Part shown: in pieces, positions 6,829 to 14,026 of the stretch
Position numbering within the stretch: the stretch's first letter is position 1
Layout of the letters: each line of letters starts with the position of its first letter
Assembly (NCBI GenBank): GCA_900754515.1
Contig: CAAEDD010000056.1
Location: forward strand, 1 to 24,711
Reading direction: 5' to 3'
Source: an uncultured Oscillospiraceae bacterium
GTDB taxonomy: Bacteria; Bacillota; Clostridia; Oscillospirales; Oscillospiraceae
Length of the DNA: 24,711 nt
Program-made: the position numbers and the translations under genes
The notes under the pieces: generated by a model
Told to the model about the DNA's origin: nothing
Seen by the model: the letters and a program-made list of their open reading frames with translations, nothing else
Databases searched by the model: none

Positions 6829-7659
6829 TCAGGGCAGATTCAGCCTGTGTTTCAGCATCAGTCTGGTGGGGATGTACAGGACGGCGGCATGGATAAGCAG
6901 ATAAACGAGAAGCATGAGCATGCCCACATGGACGCCTCCCGCGTTGCTCAGTCCGGAGAGGGGTGCGTCCAGAACATGTATGGAATCTATGGAATCCAGC
7001 AGATAGACCCACATTGGCTGGATAACAGACAGCACTACGCTTATGACAAAGAAGAACACCACGGACAAGAACACCTTGTGGTTGGAAAAGCTGTAGCCTA
7101 TGGCCATGGCGCAATAGAACTGCAAACAGGTAACACAGCAGGTGACAAAGCACAGGGCAAGAATTTCCAGAAAATATCCCACAATATGCAGCACGCCGAA
7201 ATCAACCAGTTCCTTCCATAGCTGTCCCATAACAAAGCTAAAGTCCGCCCAGTTGACTTCTATTTTATCCACATTGCACATCAGCATGAGGGCAACGGCC
7301 AGCATGCACACCAGCCAGGTGACCACAAACCACACTGCGGAGACAATGAGCTTTGCAAATATGTGAGTATCCACGCCCACCGGCAGGGTGAACATCAGGT
7401 AACCCTCATCCCCCAGCAGATTCTTTCTGAAGCGCTCTATGCACACAACCAGGGCCATGACCAGGACGGCTATGATCCCCACAACAAAGAGTAAGATCAC
7501 TATTCCGAATACAACGGTAAACCATCCGTAATCCTGTTGGGAATCCATGGCTCTGGTGGACAGACCCGCCAGCACCGAAAGGCCCAGGCACACCAGAATA
7601 AAGGGGAGCATAGTGCGCCCGCTGGCTTTAAACTCGTGCTTTATAAGTTTGCCTAGCAT
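6829..7659 (-). CDS. ABC transporter permease (ABC-2-like, last gene of the GntR operon)
   Basis: A 276-residue membrane protein with about six hydrophobic helices: around 17-33, 48-72, 106-128, 155-180, 190-212 and 244-265. MLGKLIKHEFKASGR at the N-terminus and NLLGDEGYLMFTLPV (80-94) are typical of permeases that pair with YtrB-like ATPases in Firmicutes. Its ATG overlaps the end of the ATPase gene by seven bases, so translation is coupled. It probably forms the membrane part of an exporter or membrane-stress pump; comparable GntR-controlled cassettes respond to cell-wall antibiotics in Bacillus. The substrate here is unknown. Confidence 0.82.
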   Translation of the reverse strand: MLGKLIKHEFKASGRTMLPFILVCLGLSVLAGLSTRAMDSQQDYGWFTVVFGIVILLFVVGIIAVLVMALVVCIERFRKNLLGDEGYLMFTLPVGVDTHIFAKLIVSAVWFVVTWLVCMLAVALMLMCNVDKIEVNWADFSFVMGQLWKELVDFGVLHIVGYFLEILALCFVTCCVTCLQFYCAMAIGYSFSNHKVFLSVVFFFVISVVLSVIQPMWVYLLDSIDSIHVLDAPLSGLSNAGGVHVGMLMLLVYLLIHAAVLYIPTRLMLKHRLNLP

Positions 7660-8351
7660 TTGAATACCTCCCTGAAATACTCGTCAACGCTCTTACCGTA
7701 CTGCTGGCGGATATCATCCACCGAGGCCTGGAGCATTATTCTGCCCCGGTTTATAAACAGGACCTCGTCCAAGGTCTTTTCCACATCGCTTATAAGATGG
7801 GTGGAGATAATCACCACCGCCTCCGGGTCGTAGTTTCTTATAATGGTGTCCAGGATGTAGTCACGGGTGGCCGGATCAACCCCGCCTATGGGTTCATCCA
7901 GCAGGTACAGCTTGGCTTTGCGGCTCATAACCATGATGAGCTGCACCTTCTCTCTGGTACCCTTGGACATCTGTCTGAGCTTCTGTTTTTTGTCCAGACC
8001 AAGGCGCTGGAGCATATCCTCCGCCCGCTGGCGGTCAAAGTCCTTATAAAAATCCTGGAAAAAGTCCATCAGCTGCAGGGCATTCATCCACAGGGGCATG
8101 CAGGTTTTGTCAGGCAGGTAGCTGACCACCGCCTTGCTCTCTACCCCGGGGTGGTTGCCGCATATGAGCACCTCGCCCTCACTGGGCGTAAGCAGTCCAT
8201 TGGCCAGCTTTATCAGCGTGGTCTTGCCGCTGCCGTTGGGGCCCAGCAGACCCACCACTCTGCCGGGGGCTATGCTGATGTTCACGTCCTCCAGCGCCTG
8301 GGTGGAGCCGAAGTTCTTGCTCAGGCCCTTGCATTCAAAGGTCGCCGTCAT
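7653..8351 (-). CDS. ABC transporter ATP-binding protein, YtrB-like
   Basis: A 232-residue ATPase. Walker A GPNGSGKT (37-44), an ABC signature of the reduced type MSKGTREKVQ in place of LSGGQ (128-137), Walker B LYLLDEP (148-154), D-loop GGVDPAT and H-loop ISTHLISD. After SYLP (77-80) there is Asp81 where a Q-loop glutamine is usual, which is common in this subfamily. It overlaps the GntR gene by ATGA at its start and the permease at its end, so the three genes form one translationally coupled operon. It powers the downstream permease. Confidence 0.9.
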   Translation of the reverse strand: MTATFECKGLSKNFGSTQALEDVNISIAPGRVVGLLGPNGSGKTTLIKLANGLLTPSEGEVLICGNHPGVESKAVVSYLPDKTCMPLWMNALQLMDFFQDFYKDFDRQRAEDMLQRLGLDKKQKLRQMSKGTREKVQLIMVMSRKAKLYLLDEPIGGVDPATRDYILDTIIRNYDPEAVVIISTHLISDVEKTLDEVLFINRGRIMLQASVDDIRQQYGKSVDEYFREVFKC

Positions 8352-8719
8352 TGTTTATCCTCCTCTTTTCCGCCTCTTATGAGGCTTATGATATCCTCTC
8401 CGGTATATCCCAGCTTCTCCATGTTCTCCATAAAGCCGCGGATATACTCCTGGGCCATAGCCCTTTTTGCCTCCATAATTACCTCCATGTCTTCAGTCAC
8501 GAAACGTCCGTTGCTGCGCTGGGAGAAAACCAGTCCCTCCCGCTCCAGCTCCTGAAAAGCCCGCTGCATTGTGTTGGGATTTACCTTTGCCTCCGATGCC
8601 AGGTCACGCACAGTGCTCAGCTTTTCTCCGGGCGGAAGCTGCCCGGACACAATGCTCAGCTTTATCTTATCCACCAGCTGGGTATATATGGGCATGTCGT
8701 TGTTGAACGTCCAGTCCAT
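8348..8719 (-). CDS. GntR-family regulator, short YtrA subfamily
   Basis: A 123-residue repressor. The N-terminal winged helix (about 8-76) contains PIYTQLVDKIKLSIVSGQL, PPGEKLSTVRDLASEAKVNPNTMQRAFQELEREG and a wing ending GRFVTED. Only about 45 helical residues follow, as in the YtrA subfamily, so there is no large effector domain. It is the first gene of the ABC operon, with GGAGG seven bases before the ATG. A 36-bp palindrome covers its promoter, which strongly suggests autorepression and induction of the exporter when a ligand or membrane signal releases it. Confidence 0.93.
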   Translation of the reverse strand: MDWTFNNDMPIYTQLVDKIKLSIVSGQLPPGEKLSTVRDLASEAKVNPNTMQRAFQELEREGLVFSQRSNGRFVTEDMEVIMEAKRAMAQEYIRGFMENMEKLGYTGEDIISLIRGGKEEDKQ

Positions 8720-8732
8720 GTCACGCCTCCTT

Positions 8733-8786
8733 TGTGTTATTGTATTAAGTGATTAGTACAATAACACACGTTTATCTATTTGTCAA
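8733..8786 (-). promoter_or_regulatory. GntR operon promoter with 36-bp palindromic operator
   Basis: On the minus strand a consensus TTGACA (8781-8786), 17 bp, TATTGT (8758-8763). TGTGTTATTGTA (8733-8744) and TACAATAACACA (8757-8768) form 12-bp perfect arms, extended inward by TAA/TTA after one mismatch. The palindrome covers the -10 and the start of transcription, the expected position for a GntR/YtrA autorepressor. Binding is inferred from position. Confidence 0.8.
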
Positions 8787-8799
8787 TAGGCGCTAGAAA

Positions 8800-9052
8800 T
8801 TTTTTCGCCGCAAAAAAAATAATTTCAATCGTTTTCTGCGGCGACGTGCGCGTCGCGGGAAACGCTTATGCGCTTCTGCCGAATCAAACCCAAAGCAAGC
8901 GTATTTGATTCGGCAGAAGAATCTGCAACGAAATGTATGAGAAGCGGCTGCTGCCCCTATGGGCTGATGCCGCTGCGAAGGATATGGAGTTTGCAGTGAC
9001 GCAGCGAAGCGCTATCTTTTTTGTCAAAAAAGGCTATGCCTTCTTTGACAAG
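8800..9052. repeat. Intergenic structured repeat, copy 1
   Basis: A 253-bp element sharing long identical blocks with 20550-20799 in the same orientation. It is built of successive inverted repeats: A, TCGCCGCA (8805-8812) with 8837-8844; B, GCGACG/CGTCGC (about 8841-8856); C, perfect 16-bp arms 8873-8888 and 8904-8919; D, AGCGGC (8943-8948) with 8969-8974 plus an inner GCCC/GGGC; E, CGCTGCG with CGCAGCG (about 8971-9006); F, the TTGTCAAA hairpin (about 9021-9051). It lies between the terminator of iscU and the GntR promoter. A short open frame crosses it on the plus strand, but copy 2 shifts that frame, so coding is unlikely. Confidence 0.85.
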
Positions 9053-9055
9053 CTT

Positions 9056-9085
9056 AAAGGCCGACTGCTTTTGCAGCCGGCCTTT
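9056..9085 (-). terminator. Terminator hairpin of the iscRSU operon
   Basis: AAAGGCCG-A-CTGC, loop TTTT, GCAG-C-CGGCCTTT. The single mismatch (A9064/C9077) becomes a G-U pair when read on the minus strand, so the stem is fully paired in the iscU transcript. Only a short T-run follows. It begins 21 bases past the iscU stop. Confidence 0.65.
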
Positions 9086-9105
9086 AATGTCTGTATGGGC
9101 TTTCC

Positions 9106-9534
9106 TCAGTCGGAGCAGTGCTCGCAGCTCTGGACCTTGAATTTCTCTGGATCGTAGGCTATGCCATGCTTATCGTAGTAATCCTTTACTGCGGCCTGCA
9201 CAGCCTCCTCGGCCAACACGGAGCAGTGGATCTTGTGGGCGGGCAATCCATCCAGAGCCTCCACCACTGCCTGGTTGGACAGCTTCAGGGCATCCTCCAC
9301 GGGCTTGCCTTTTATGAGCTCAGTCGCCATGGAGCTGGTGGCTATGGCGCTGCCGCAGCCGAAGGTGTTGAACTTGCAGTCGGTAATGATGCCGTCCTTC
9401 ACCTTTATATACATACGCATTATATCGCCGCACTTGGCGTTGCCCACTTCGCCTATGCCGTCGGCGTCATCCATCTTGCCCACATTCCTGGGGTGCTGGA
9501 AATGATCCATAACCTTATCGCTGTAAAGTGCCAT
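9106..9534 (-). CDS. iscU: Iron-sulfur cluster scaffold, IscU/NifU N-terminal type
   Basis: A 142-residue scaffold on which [2Fe-2S]/[4Fe-4S] clusters are built from sulfur delivered by the cysteine desulfurase encoded just upstream. The cluster ligands are present: Cys35 and Asp37 in NAKCGD, Cys60 in TFGCGSA, and His103-Cys104 in HCSVLAEEA. The N-terminus YSDKVMDHFQHPRNVG is characteristic. There is no LPPVK chaperone motif, as usual for the clostridial NifU-like form. An extra C-terminal CEHC (137-140) could bind metal or be incidental. It follows iscS after 45 bases and is last in the operon. Confidence 0.95.
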   Translation of the reverse strand: MALYSDKVMDHFQHPRNVGKMDDADGIGEVGNAKCGDIMRMYIKVKDGIITDCKFNTFGCGSAIATSSMATELIKGKPVEDALKLSNQAVVEALDGLPAHKIHCSVLAEEAVQAAVKDYYDKHGIAYDPEKFKVQSCEHCSD

Positions 9535-9579
9535 TATATTTTCCTCCTGTTACAGTACGTGATGTTTATTTCTATATTG

Positions 9580-10770
9580 TTATATCAGATGGGGCTTCTC
9601 GCCCTTCTCCAGCTCGTCCCAGACCGGGGACATATTTCTTAAATACTCCACCACCTGGGGCACCACCTTGCAGATGTGGTCTATCTCCTCCATGGTGTTG
9701 TATTCACCTATGGACAGACGCAGGGAGCCATGGGCCACCTCGTGGGGCAGGCCCAGAGCCAGCAGCACGTGGCTGGGGTCCAGGGAGCCGGAGGTGCAGG
9801 CGCTGCCGGAAGAAGCGCATATGCCGTTGGCATCCAGCATCAGCAGCAGGCTTTCGCCCTCTATGCCCTCAAAGCACATGTTCACGGTGCCGGGAACATG
9901 GTGCTCCAGGCTGCCGTTTATCTTACTGTGGGGTATCTTGGACAGCTCGGCAAACAGCTTGTCCCTCATGGCGATCATCTTCTTGCTGTCGGCTTCCATA
10001 TTGTCCACCGACTCCTTCAGAGCTGCCGCCATTGCCACAATGCCCGCCACGTTCTCGGTGCCGGCCCGCTTGCCACGCTCCTGGGCGCCGCCTTCTATAA
10101 GATTAAAGAGAGGGATATTCTTGCGTACATAGAGAGCGCCCACACCCTTTGGGGCATGGAACTTGTGTCCGGAAATGGACAGCATGTCTATATTCATCTT
10201 CTCCACGTCAATGGGCATATGACCGGCCGCCTGGACTGCGTCGCAGTGGAAGGGGATGCCCTTCTCACGGCACAGAGCGCCGATCTCCGCCACAGGCTGA
10301 ACGGTGCCGATCTCGTTGTTTGCAAACATGATGGTCACCAGGCAGGTATCCTCCCTGATGGCGTTCTTCAGATCTTCAATGCGCACCACACCGTCCTCAT
10401 GGACATCCAGCAGAGTGACCTCAAAGCCCTCTTTCTCCAGGCGCTTGAGGCTGTGCAGCACTGCATGGTGCTCAAACTTGGTGGATATCAGATGCTTCTT
10501 GCCCTTGCGTGCTCCAACACGGGCAGCGGACATGATTGCCTGGTTATCGGCCTCGCTGCCGCCGGAGGTAAAGTATATCTCCTTGGGGCTGGCCGCGCCC
10601 AGGCACTCAGCCACGGTGGCCCTGGCCTGAGCCAACGCCTCGGCGGCTCTCTGGGCAAAGGCATAAAGGCTGGAGGGATTGCCGTAATCCTCGGTAAGAT
10701 AAGGCATCATGGCATTCAGAGCGGTCTTGCTGACGCTGGTAGTGGCTGCATTATCAGCATATACGAACAT
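9580..10770 (-). CDS. iscS: Cysteine desulfurase, NifS/IscS family
   Basis: A 396-residue PLP enzyme that converts cysteine to alanine and passes the sulfur as a persulfide to the IscU scaffold. Landmarks: N-terminal YADNAATT, SGGSEADNQAI (69-79), EHHAV (100-104), NNEIGTVQP (151-159), PLP lysine Lys203 in SISGHKFHAPKG, and catalytic Cys325 in SSGSACTSG on the mobile loop, the group I arrangement. The length is normal. Its ATG follows iscR by 54 bases, and that gap holds a near-consensus promoter, so iscSU can be transcribed without iscR. Confidence 0.96.
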   Translation of the reverse strand: MFVYADNAATTSVSKTALNAMMPYLTEDYGNPSSLYAFAQRAAEALAQARATVAECLGAASPKEIYFTSGGSEADNQAIMSAARVGARKGKKHLISTKFEHHAVLHSLKRLEKEGFEVTLLDVHEDGVVRIEDLKNAIREDTCLVTIMFANNEIGTVQPVAEIGALCREKGIPFHCDAVQAAGHMPIDVEKMNIDMLSISGHKFHAPKGVGALYVRKNIPLFNLIEGGAQERGKRAGTENVAGIVAMAAALKESVDNMEADSKKMIAMRDKLFAELSKIPHSKINGSLEHHVPGTVNMCFEGIEGESLLLMLDANGICASSGSACTSGSLDPSHVLLALGLPHEVAHGSLRLSIGEYNTMEEIDHICKVVPQVVEYLRNMSPVWDELEKGEKPHLI

Positions 10771-10801
10771 AATATTTATATCTCCATTTCCTATTATTCT
10801 A

Positions 10802-10835
10802 CTGGGAATTATACCACAGCGCTTTTATTTGTCAA
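10802..10835 (-). promoter_or_regulatory. Internal promoter of iscSU with a candidate IscR box
   Basis: On the minus strand TTGACA (10830-10835), 16 bp, TATAAT (10808-10813) with an extended TGG, almost a perfect sigma-A promoter. Its -35 falls just before the iscR stop codon's end of the gene. CTGGGAATTA (plus strand 10802-10811) overlaps the -10 and recurs as CTAGGAATTA at 11316-11325 in the iscR promoter, suggesting a shared operator. Confidence 0.65.
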
Positions 10836-11256
10836 TGGGCTTTTTCCACTTTTCCCCGGTAAGCAGATCTTGCAGGCTAACATCGTCCAGATAGCTGTTG
10901 GTGATGTCATCCAGTTCCTTCCACATTGGGGCCGTCATGCACACTCCCGCCAATTCGCAGCAGACTCCGCCGGACTTGATGCAGGACACCGGAGCCAGAT
11001 TATCCTCCATGCAGCGGAGTATCTCCCCAACGGTGTAATCCTCCGGTGGCCGGGTCAGCTTGTAGCCCCCTTCCTTACCTCTGGTACTGCTCAGAAGTTC
11101 CGCCTTTTTAAGCTGTCCCACAATCATCTCCAGGTATTTCATGGAATATCCCTGACGGTCGGCAATTGTTTTAAGGGAGATAAAGCCCTCGTCCCGGTGC
11201 TGGGCAAGGTCCAGCATCACCTGTAAAGCGTAGCGCCCCTTGCTGGTTATATTCAA
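10825..11256 (-). CDS. iscR: Rrf2-family Fe-S-responsive regulator, IscR-like
   Basis: A 143-residue winged-helix regulator that heads the iron-sulfur operon. The N-terminus NITSKGRYALQVMLDLA, the helix SLKTIADRQGYSMKYLEMIVGQLKKAELLSSTRG and the wing GGYKLTRPPEDYTVGEILR define the Rrf2 fold. Cys92, Cys99 or Cys100, and Cys106 (CIKSGGVCCELAGVC) can bind an Fe-S cluster, which in IscR senses cluster supply. Start is TTG with AAGGAGG eight bases upstream. It probably represses its own promoter and that of iscSU when clusters are plentiful. CymR-like cysteine regulators are relatives but lack these cysteines. Confidence 0.9.
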   Translation of the reverse strand: MNITSKGRYALQVMLDLAQHRDEGFISLKTIADRQGYSMKYLEMIVGQLKKAELLSSTRGKEGGYKLTRPPEDYTVGEILRCMEDNLAPVSCIKSGGVCCELAGVCMTAPMWKELDDITNSYLDDVSLQDLLTGEKWKKPIDK

Positions 11257-11298
11257 GAACTCGCCTCCTTCCTGGCGAAGGTTATTTCCTACTGCTTT

Positions 11299-11327
11299 AA
11301 TATACCATAAGTTTTCTAGGAATTAAA
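11299..11327 (-). promoter_or_regulatory. Promoter of iscR with candidate IscR box
   Basis: Minus strand: extended TGG-TATATT -10 (11299-11304) with a weak TTTAAT -35 (11322-11327) at 17 bp. CTAGGAATTA (plus strand 11316-11325) overlaps the -35 and matches nine of ten bases of the box in front of iscS. Confidence 0.5.
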
Positions 11328-11403
11328 GTCCTTTTTTCAACAAAACTCTTTATTAAAGGTTTTTGGCTGTGCAGAATTTGCACAGTAAAAGGGAATTTTC
11401 CTC

Positions 11404-11431
11404 TTGCTTTATCTCGCTAATGTGTTATTAT
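11404..11431 (+). promoter_or_regulatory. Promoter of the amino-acid ABC importer
   Basis: TTGCTT (11404-11409), 16 bp, TATTAT (11426-11431). The leader to the ATG at 11468 is only about 30 nt, and GGAGG lies eight bases before the start, leaving little room for RNA-based control. Confidence 0.5.
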
Positions 11432-11467
11432 ACTACCGTGATAAAAACCCGTATGGAGGATTTAAAA

Positions 11468-12298
11468 ATGAAAAAGATTATCGCACTGCTGCTTGCCCTT
11501 TCAATGGTATTCGCCCTCTGCGCCTGCGGAGGCTCCGAAGCTCCCGCCGCCGATACCGCCGATGACGCCGCCGAGGATGCCGCTGCCGAGAGTGACCTGG
11601 CCTATGTCCAGGGCAAGGGCAGCCTTATCGTGGGCATCACCGATTTTGCCCCCATGGACTACAAGGATGCCAACGGCGAATGGATAGGCTTTGACGCCGA
11701 CATGGCCAAGGCCTTTGCCGAGAGCCTGGGAGTGTCCGTAGAGTTCATCGAGATCGACTGGGACAACAAGATCCTGGAGCTGGACTCCAAGAGCATTGAC
11801 GCCGTATGGAACGGCATGACCCTTACCGACGAGGTGCTCAACTCCATGGAGTGCTCCAAGCCCTACTGCAAAAATGCCCAGGTGGTAGTTGTCAAGTCCG
11901 AAGTGGCTGACCAGTACCAGGATGTGGAGAGCCTCAGCGAGCTGGCCTTTGCCGTGGAAGCCGGTTCCGCCGGTGAGTCCGCCGTGAAGGATCTGGGCCT
12001 TGAGGATTACACCGCCGTGCCCACCCAGGCCGACGCCCTGATGAACGTGGCCGCCGGCACCGCCGATGCCTGCGTCATCGACCTGCTCATGGCCGGCGCC
12101 ATGATAGGCGAAGGCACCAGCTACGACCAGCTCACTTACACTGTATCCCTCACTGAGGAGAATTACGGTGTAGGCTTCCGCAAGGGCAGTGACCTGGCCG
12201 CCGCTTTCAACGAGTTTTACGCCGCCGCCTTTGCCGACGGTACCGTGGAAGAGATAGCCACTGTCTACGGTGTGCAGGAATCCATAGTTGCAGAATAA
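11468..12298 (+). CDS. Amino-acid ABC transporter substrate-binding lipoprotein
   Basis: A 276-residue family-3 solute-binding protein. Signal peptide MKKIIALLLALSMVFALCAC with lipobox LCAC (lipidated Cys20), then an Ala/Asp-rich linker (about 23-45). The SBP_bac_3 domain starts at GKGSLIVGITDFAPMDYKD and continues with WIGFDADMAKAFAESLG, IEIDWDNKILELDSKSIDAVWNGMTLT and SMECSKPYCKNAQVVV. Binds a polar amino acid outside the membrane and hands it to the permease. The ligand class cannot be told from sequence alone. ATG 11468 is chosen for its GGAGG and signal peptide; the frame is open further upstream without either. Confidence 0.93.
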   Translation: MKKIIALLLALSMVFALCACGGSEAPAADTADDAAEDAAAESDLAYVQGKGSLIVGITDFAPMDYKDANGEWIGFDADMAKAFAESLGVSVEFIEIDWDNKILELDSKSIDAVWNGMTLTDEVLNSMECSKPYCKNAQVVVVKSEVADQYQDVESLSELAFAVEAGSAGESAVKDLGLEDYTAVPTQADALMNVAAGTADACVIDLLMAGAMIGEGTSYDQLTYTVSLTEENYGVGFRKGSDLAAAFNEFYAAAFADGTVEEIATVYGVQESIVAE

Positions 12299-12336
12299 GA
12301 AAAGTTACTGTATAATAAAACAGCTTGCTAAATCGC

Positions 12337-12367
12337 TAAGCAGAGGGAGCCTTGCTCCCTCTGCTTA
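12337..12367 (+). other. Strong intercistronic hairpin between SBP and permease genes
   Basis: TAAGCAGAGGGAGC and GCTCCCTCTGCTTA form a perfect 14-bp stem with a CTT loop, 39 bases past the SBP stop. The following ACGGACTGTTTT has no immediate T-run, so it is a poor terminator. It more likely protects the SBP message from 3' decay or lowers read-through, keeping binding protein in excess over the membrane components, a common pattern in importer operons. Confidence 0.7.
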
Positions 12368-12424
12368 CGGACTGTTTTCCCCATCTTATCCCGCGTCTAC
12401 TATACATATAAAGCGAGGTTTGTC

Positions 12425-13081
12425 ATGTTCCAGACCGTTGTAATGAGCCTCAATGAGGGTTTCGTTAAATCCCTGGAGATTTTTATACTCACCCTGCTGG
12501 GGGCCATACCCCTGGGGCTTATCATGTCTTTTGGCTCCATGAGCGGCTTCAAGCCCCTTAAAGGCCTGGTGCGCACCATAGTGTGGATATTCCGGGGCTC
12601 ACCCCTTATGATACAGCTGCTGCTGATATATTATGCCCCCGGCATGCTGGGCTACAACATCTGGGGTACCGGCTCCTCCGGCCGATTTGCTGCGGCTATG
12701 GCCGCCTTTATTCTCAACTATGCCTGCTATTTCTCCGAGATTTTCAGGGGCGGCATAGAGAGTATTCCCCGCGGCCAGAAAGAAGCGGGCCAGGTTCTGG
12801 GCATGACCGGAACCCAGATCTTCTTCAAGGTCACCCTGCTTCAAGTGATAAAGCGCATCGTTCCCCCCATGGGCAACGAGATCATCACTCTGGTGAAGGA
12901 CACCTCTCTGGTTCGGGTCATCTCCGTGTATGAGGTGATGTGGAACGGTCAGGCCTTCATAAAGTCCTCCGGCCTCATCTGGCCTTTGTTCTTCACCGCC
13001 GTCTACTATCTGGCATTCAACGGCCTGCTGACCATACTCTTCGGCTGGCTGGAGAAGAAGCTGGACTATTTCAAGGTTTAA
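12425..13081 (+). CDS. Amino-acid ABC transporter permease, HisM/GlnP family
   Basis: A 218-residue permease with about five transmembrane helices. The N-terminal motif SLEIFILTLLGAIPLGLIMSFG and the GSPLMIQLLLIYY region are typical of polar-amino-acid permeases. The cytoplasmic EAA loop that docks the ATPase is ESIPRGQKEAGQVLGMTGTQ (about 116-135). It follows the SBP gene after 126 bases (with the hairpin) and precedes the ATPase by 13 bases. There is only one permease gene, so it probably acts as a homodimer. Confidence 0.94.
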   Translation: MFQTVVMSLNEGFVKSLEIFILTLLGAIPLGLIMSFGSMSGFKPLKGLVRTIVWIFRGSPLMIQLLLIYYAPGMLGYNIWGTGSSGRFAAAMAAFILNYACYFSEIFRGGIESIPRGQKEAGQVLGMTGTQIFFKVTLLQVIKRIVPPMGNEIITLVKDTSLVRVISVYEVMWNGQAFIKSSGLIWPLFFTAVYYLAFNGLLTILFGWLEKKLDYFKV

Positions 13082-13094
13082 AGGGGGCTGCGCC

Positions 13095-13892
13095 ATGGCT
13101 TTGCTTGAAGTTACCGATCTCCACAAGAATTTTGACCAGCTCCAGGTGCTCAAGGGCATCAGCTTCTCCCTGGACAAGGGCCAGACTCTCTCCATTATAG
13201 GCCCTTCCGGCGGCGGCAAGACCACACTGCTCCGCTGCCTCAACTTTCTGGAAATGCCCAGTGATGGCCGCATAACCATAAACGATGATGAAGGCTGCCA
13301 TATTCTCTTTGACGGCAGCGCCGGCAAGGAGCTGAAGGCTGCCCAGATACGGCAGAACCGCCTCCACTTCGGTCTGGTGTTTCAGAGCTTTAATCTTTTT
13401 CCCCAGTATACCGCTTTGCAGAATGTGTCTCTGGCCCCCAGACTCCAGGCAAAGTCCAGGCCTGAATACCGGCAGGACAGGAAGGAACTGCTCCAGTCCA
13501 TAGATGAGCGCAGTGTGGATCTCCTGCGCCGGGTAGGTCTGGGAGACAAGCTGGACTATTACCCCCACCAGCTCTCCGGCGGACAGCAGCAGCGGGTAGC
13601 CATAGCCCGGGCCCTGGCCCTTACTCCGGATGTGCTGTTTTTCGATGAGCCAACCTCCGCTCTGGACCCGGAGCTCACCGGGGAAGTGCTGAACGTGATA
13701 CGGCAGTTGGCCCAGGAGAACATGACCATGGTGGTGGTCACCCACGAGATGGGTTTTGCCCAGGCGGTTTCCGATCAGGTGCTGTTCATTGATGGTGGCG
13801 TAATAGTGGAGCAGGGTCCCCCCTCACAGGTGTTGGGTGCTCCGATGGAGGAGCGCACCCGGCAGTTTCTCCGGGGGTTTGGAAAAGGCTGA
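13095..13892 (+). CDS. Amino-acid ABC transporter ATPase, GlnQ/HisP family
   Basis: A 265-residue ATPase that energises the importer. Walker A GPSGGGKT (36-43), Q-loop GLVFQSFNLFP, signature LSGGQQQRVAIARAL, Walker B DVLFFDEP, D-loop SALDPEL and H-loop VVVTHEMGFA. Slightly longer than the usual 240-250 residues because of inserts after the Walker A half (FDGSAGKELKA) and near KSRPEYRQDRKELLQSIDER. Start ATG is 13 bases after the permease stop with AAAGGGGG upstream. Confidence 0.95.
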   Translation: MALLEVTDLHKNFDQLQVLKGISFSLDKGQTLSIIGPSGGGKTTLLRCLNFLEMPSDGRITINDDEGCHILFDGSAGKELKAAQIRQNRLHFGLVFQSFNLFPQYTALQNVSLAPRLQAKSRPEYRQDRKELLQSIDERSVDLLRRVGLGDKLDYYPHQLSGGQQQRVAIARALALTPDVLFFDEPTSALDPELTGEVLNVIRQLAQENMTMVVVTHEMGFAQAVSDQVLFIDGGVIVEQGPPSQVLGAPMEERTRQFLRGFGKG

Positions 13893-13923
13893 CTCAGTCA
13901 AAATAACAAAGAATATTTTATAT

Positions 13924-13955
13924 GTATATGCCCGGACTTTTGTCCGGGCATATAC
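13924..13955. other. 14-bp perfect hairpin after the importer operon
   Basis: GTATATGCCCGGAC (13924-13937), loop TTTT, GTCCGGGCATATAC (13942-13955). Neither strand has a proper T-run directly after it. It is probably a 3'-protecting stem of the importer message, upstream of the real terminator at 13975-14026. Confidence 0.6.
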
Positions 13956-13974
13956 GGTTCAGGCTATAAAATAT

Positions 13975-14026
13975 CCCGGCACCGACAGAGCATAACCTCT
14001 GCCGGACACCGGGGTGTTTTCCTTTT
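13975..14026 (+). terminator. Probable terminator of the importer operon
   Basis: CCCGG (13975-13979) pairs with CCGGG (14009-14013) and an inner CAGAG with CTCTG, followed by GTGTTTTCCTTTT (14014-14026). The T-rich end meets the stop codon of the convergent CarD-like gene. Confidence 0.5.

Noticed and set aside
8873..8919. Perfect 16-bp inverted repeat considered as a terminator or attachment site
   Set aside because: It has no T-run on either strand, no integrase nearby, and the same stem recurs in repeat copy 2, so it is an internal part of that element.
8933..9157. 74-codon frame in repeat copy 1, beginning MYEKRLLPLW
   Set aside because: The second copy of the repeat changes the frame by a five-base difference and hits a stop, so the peptide is not conserved while the hairpins are.
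9676..11226. 516-codon plus-strand frame spanning iscS and iscR
   Set aside because: Antisense to two well-supported genes and across their intergenic promoter; the sequence resembles no protein family.
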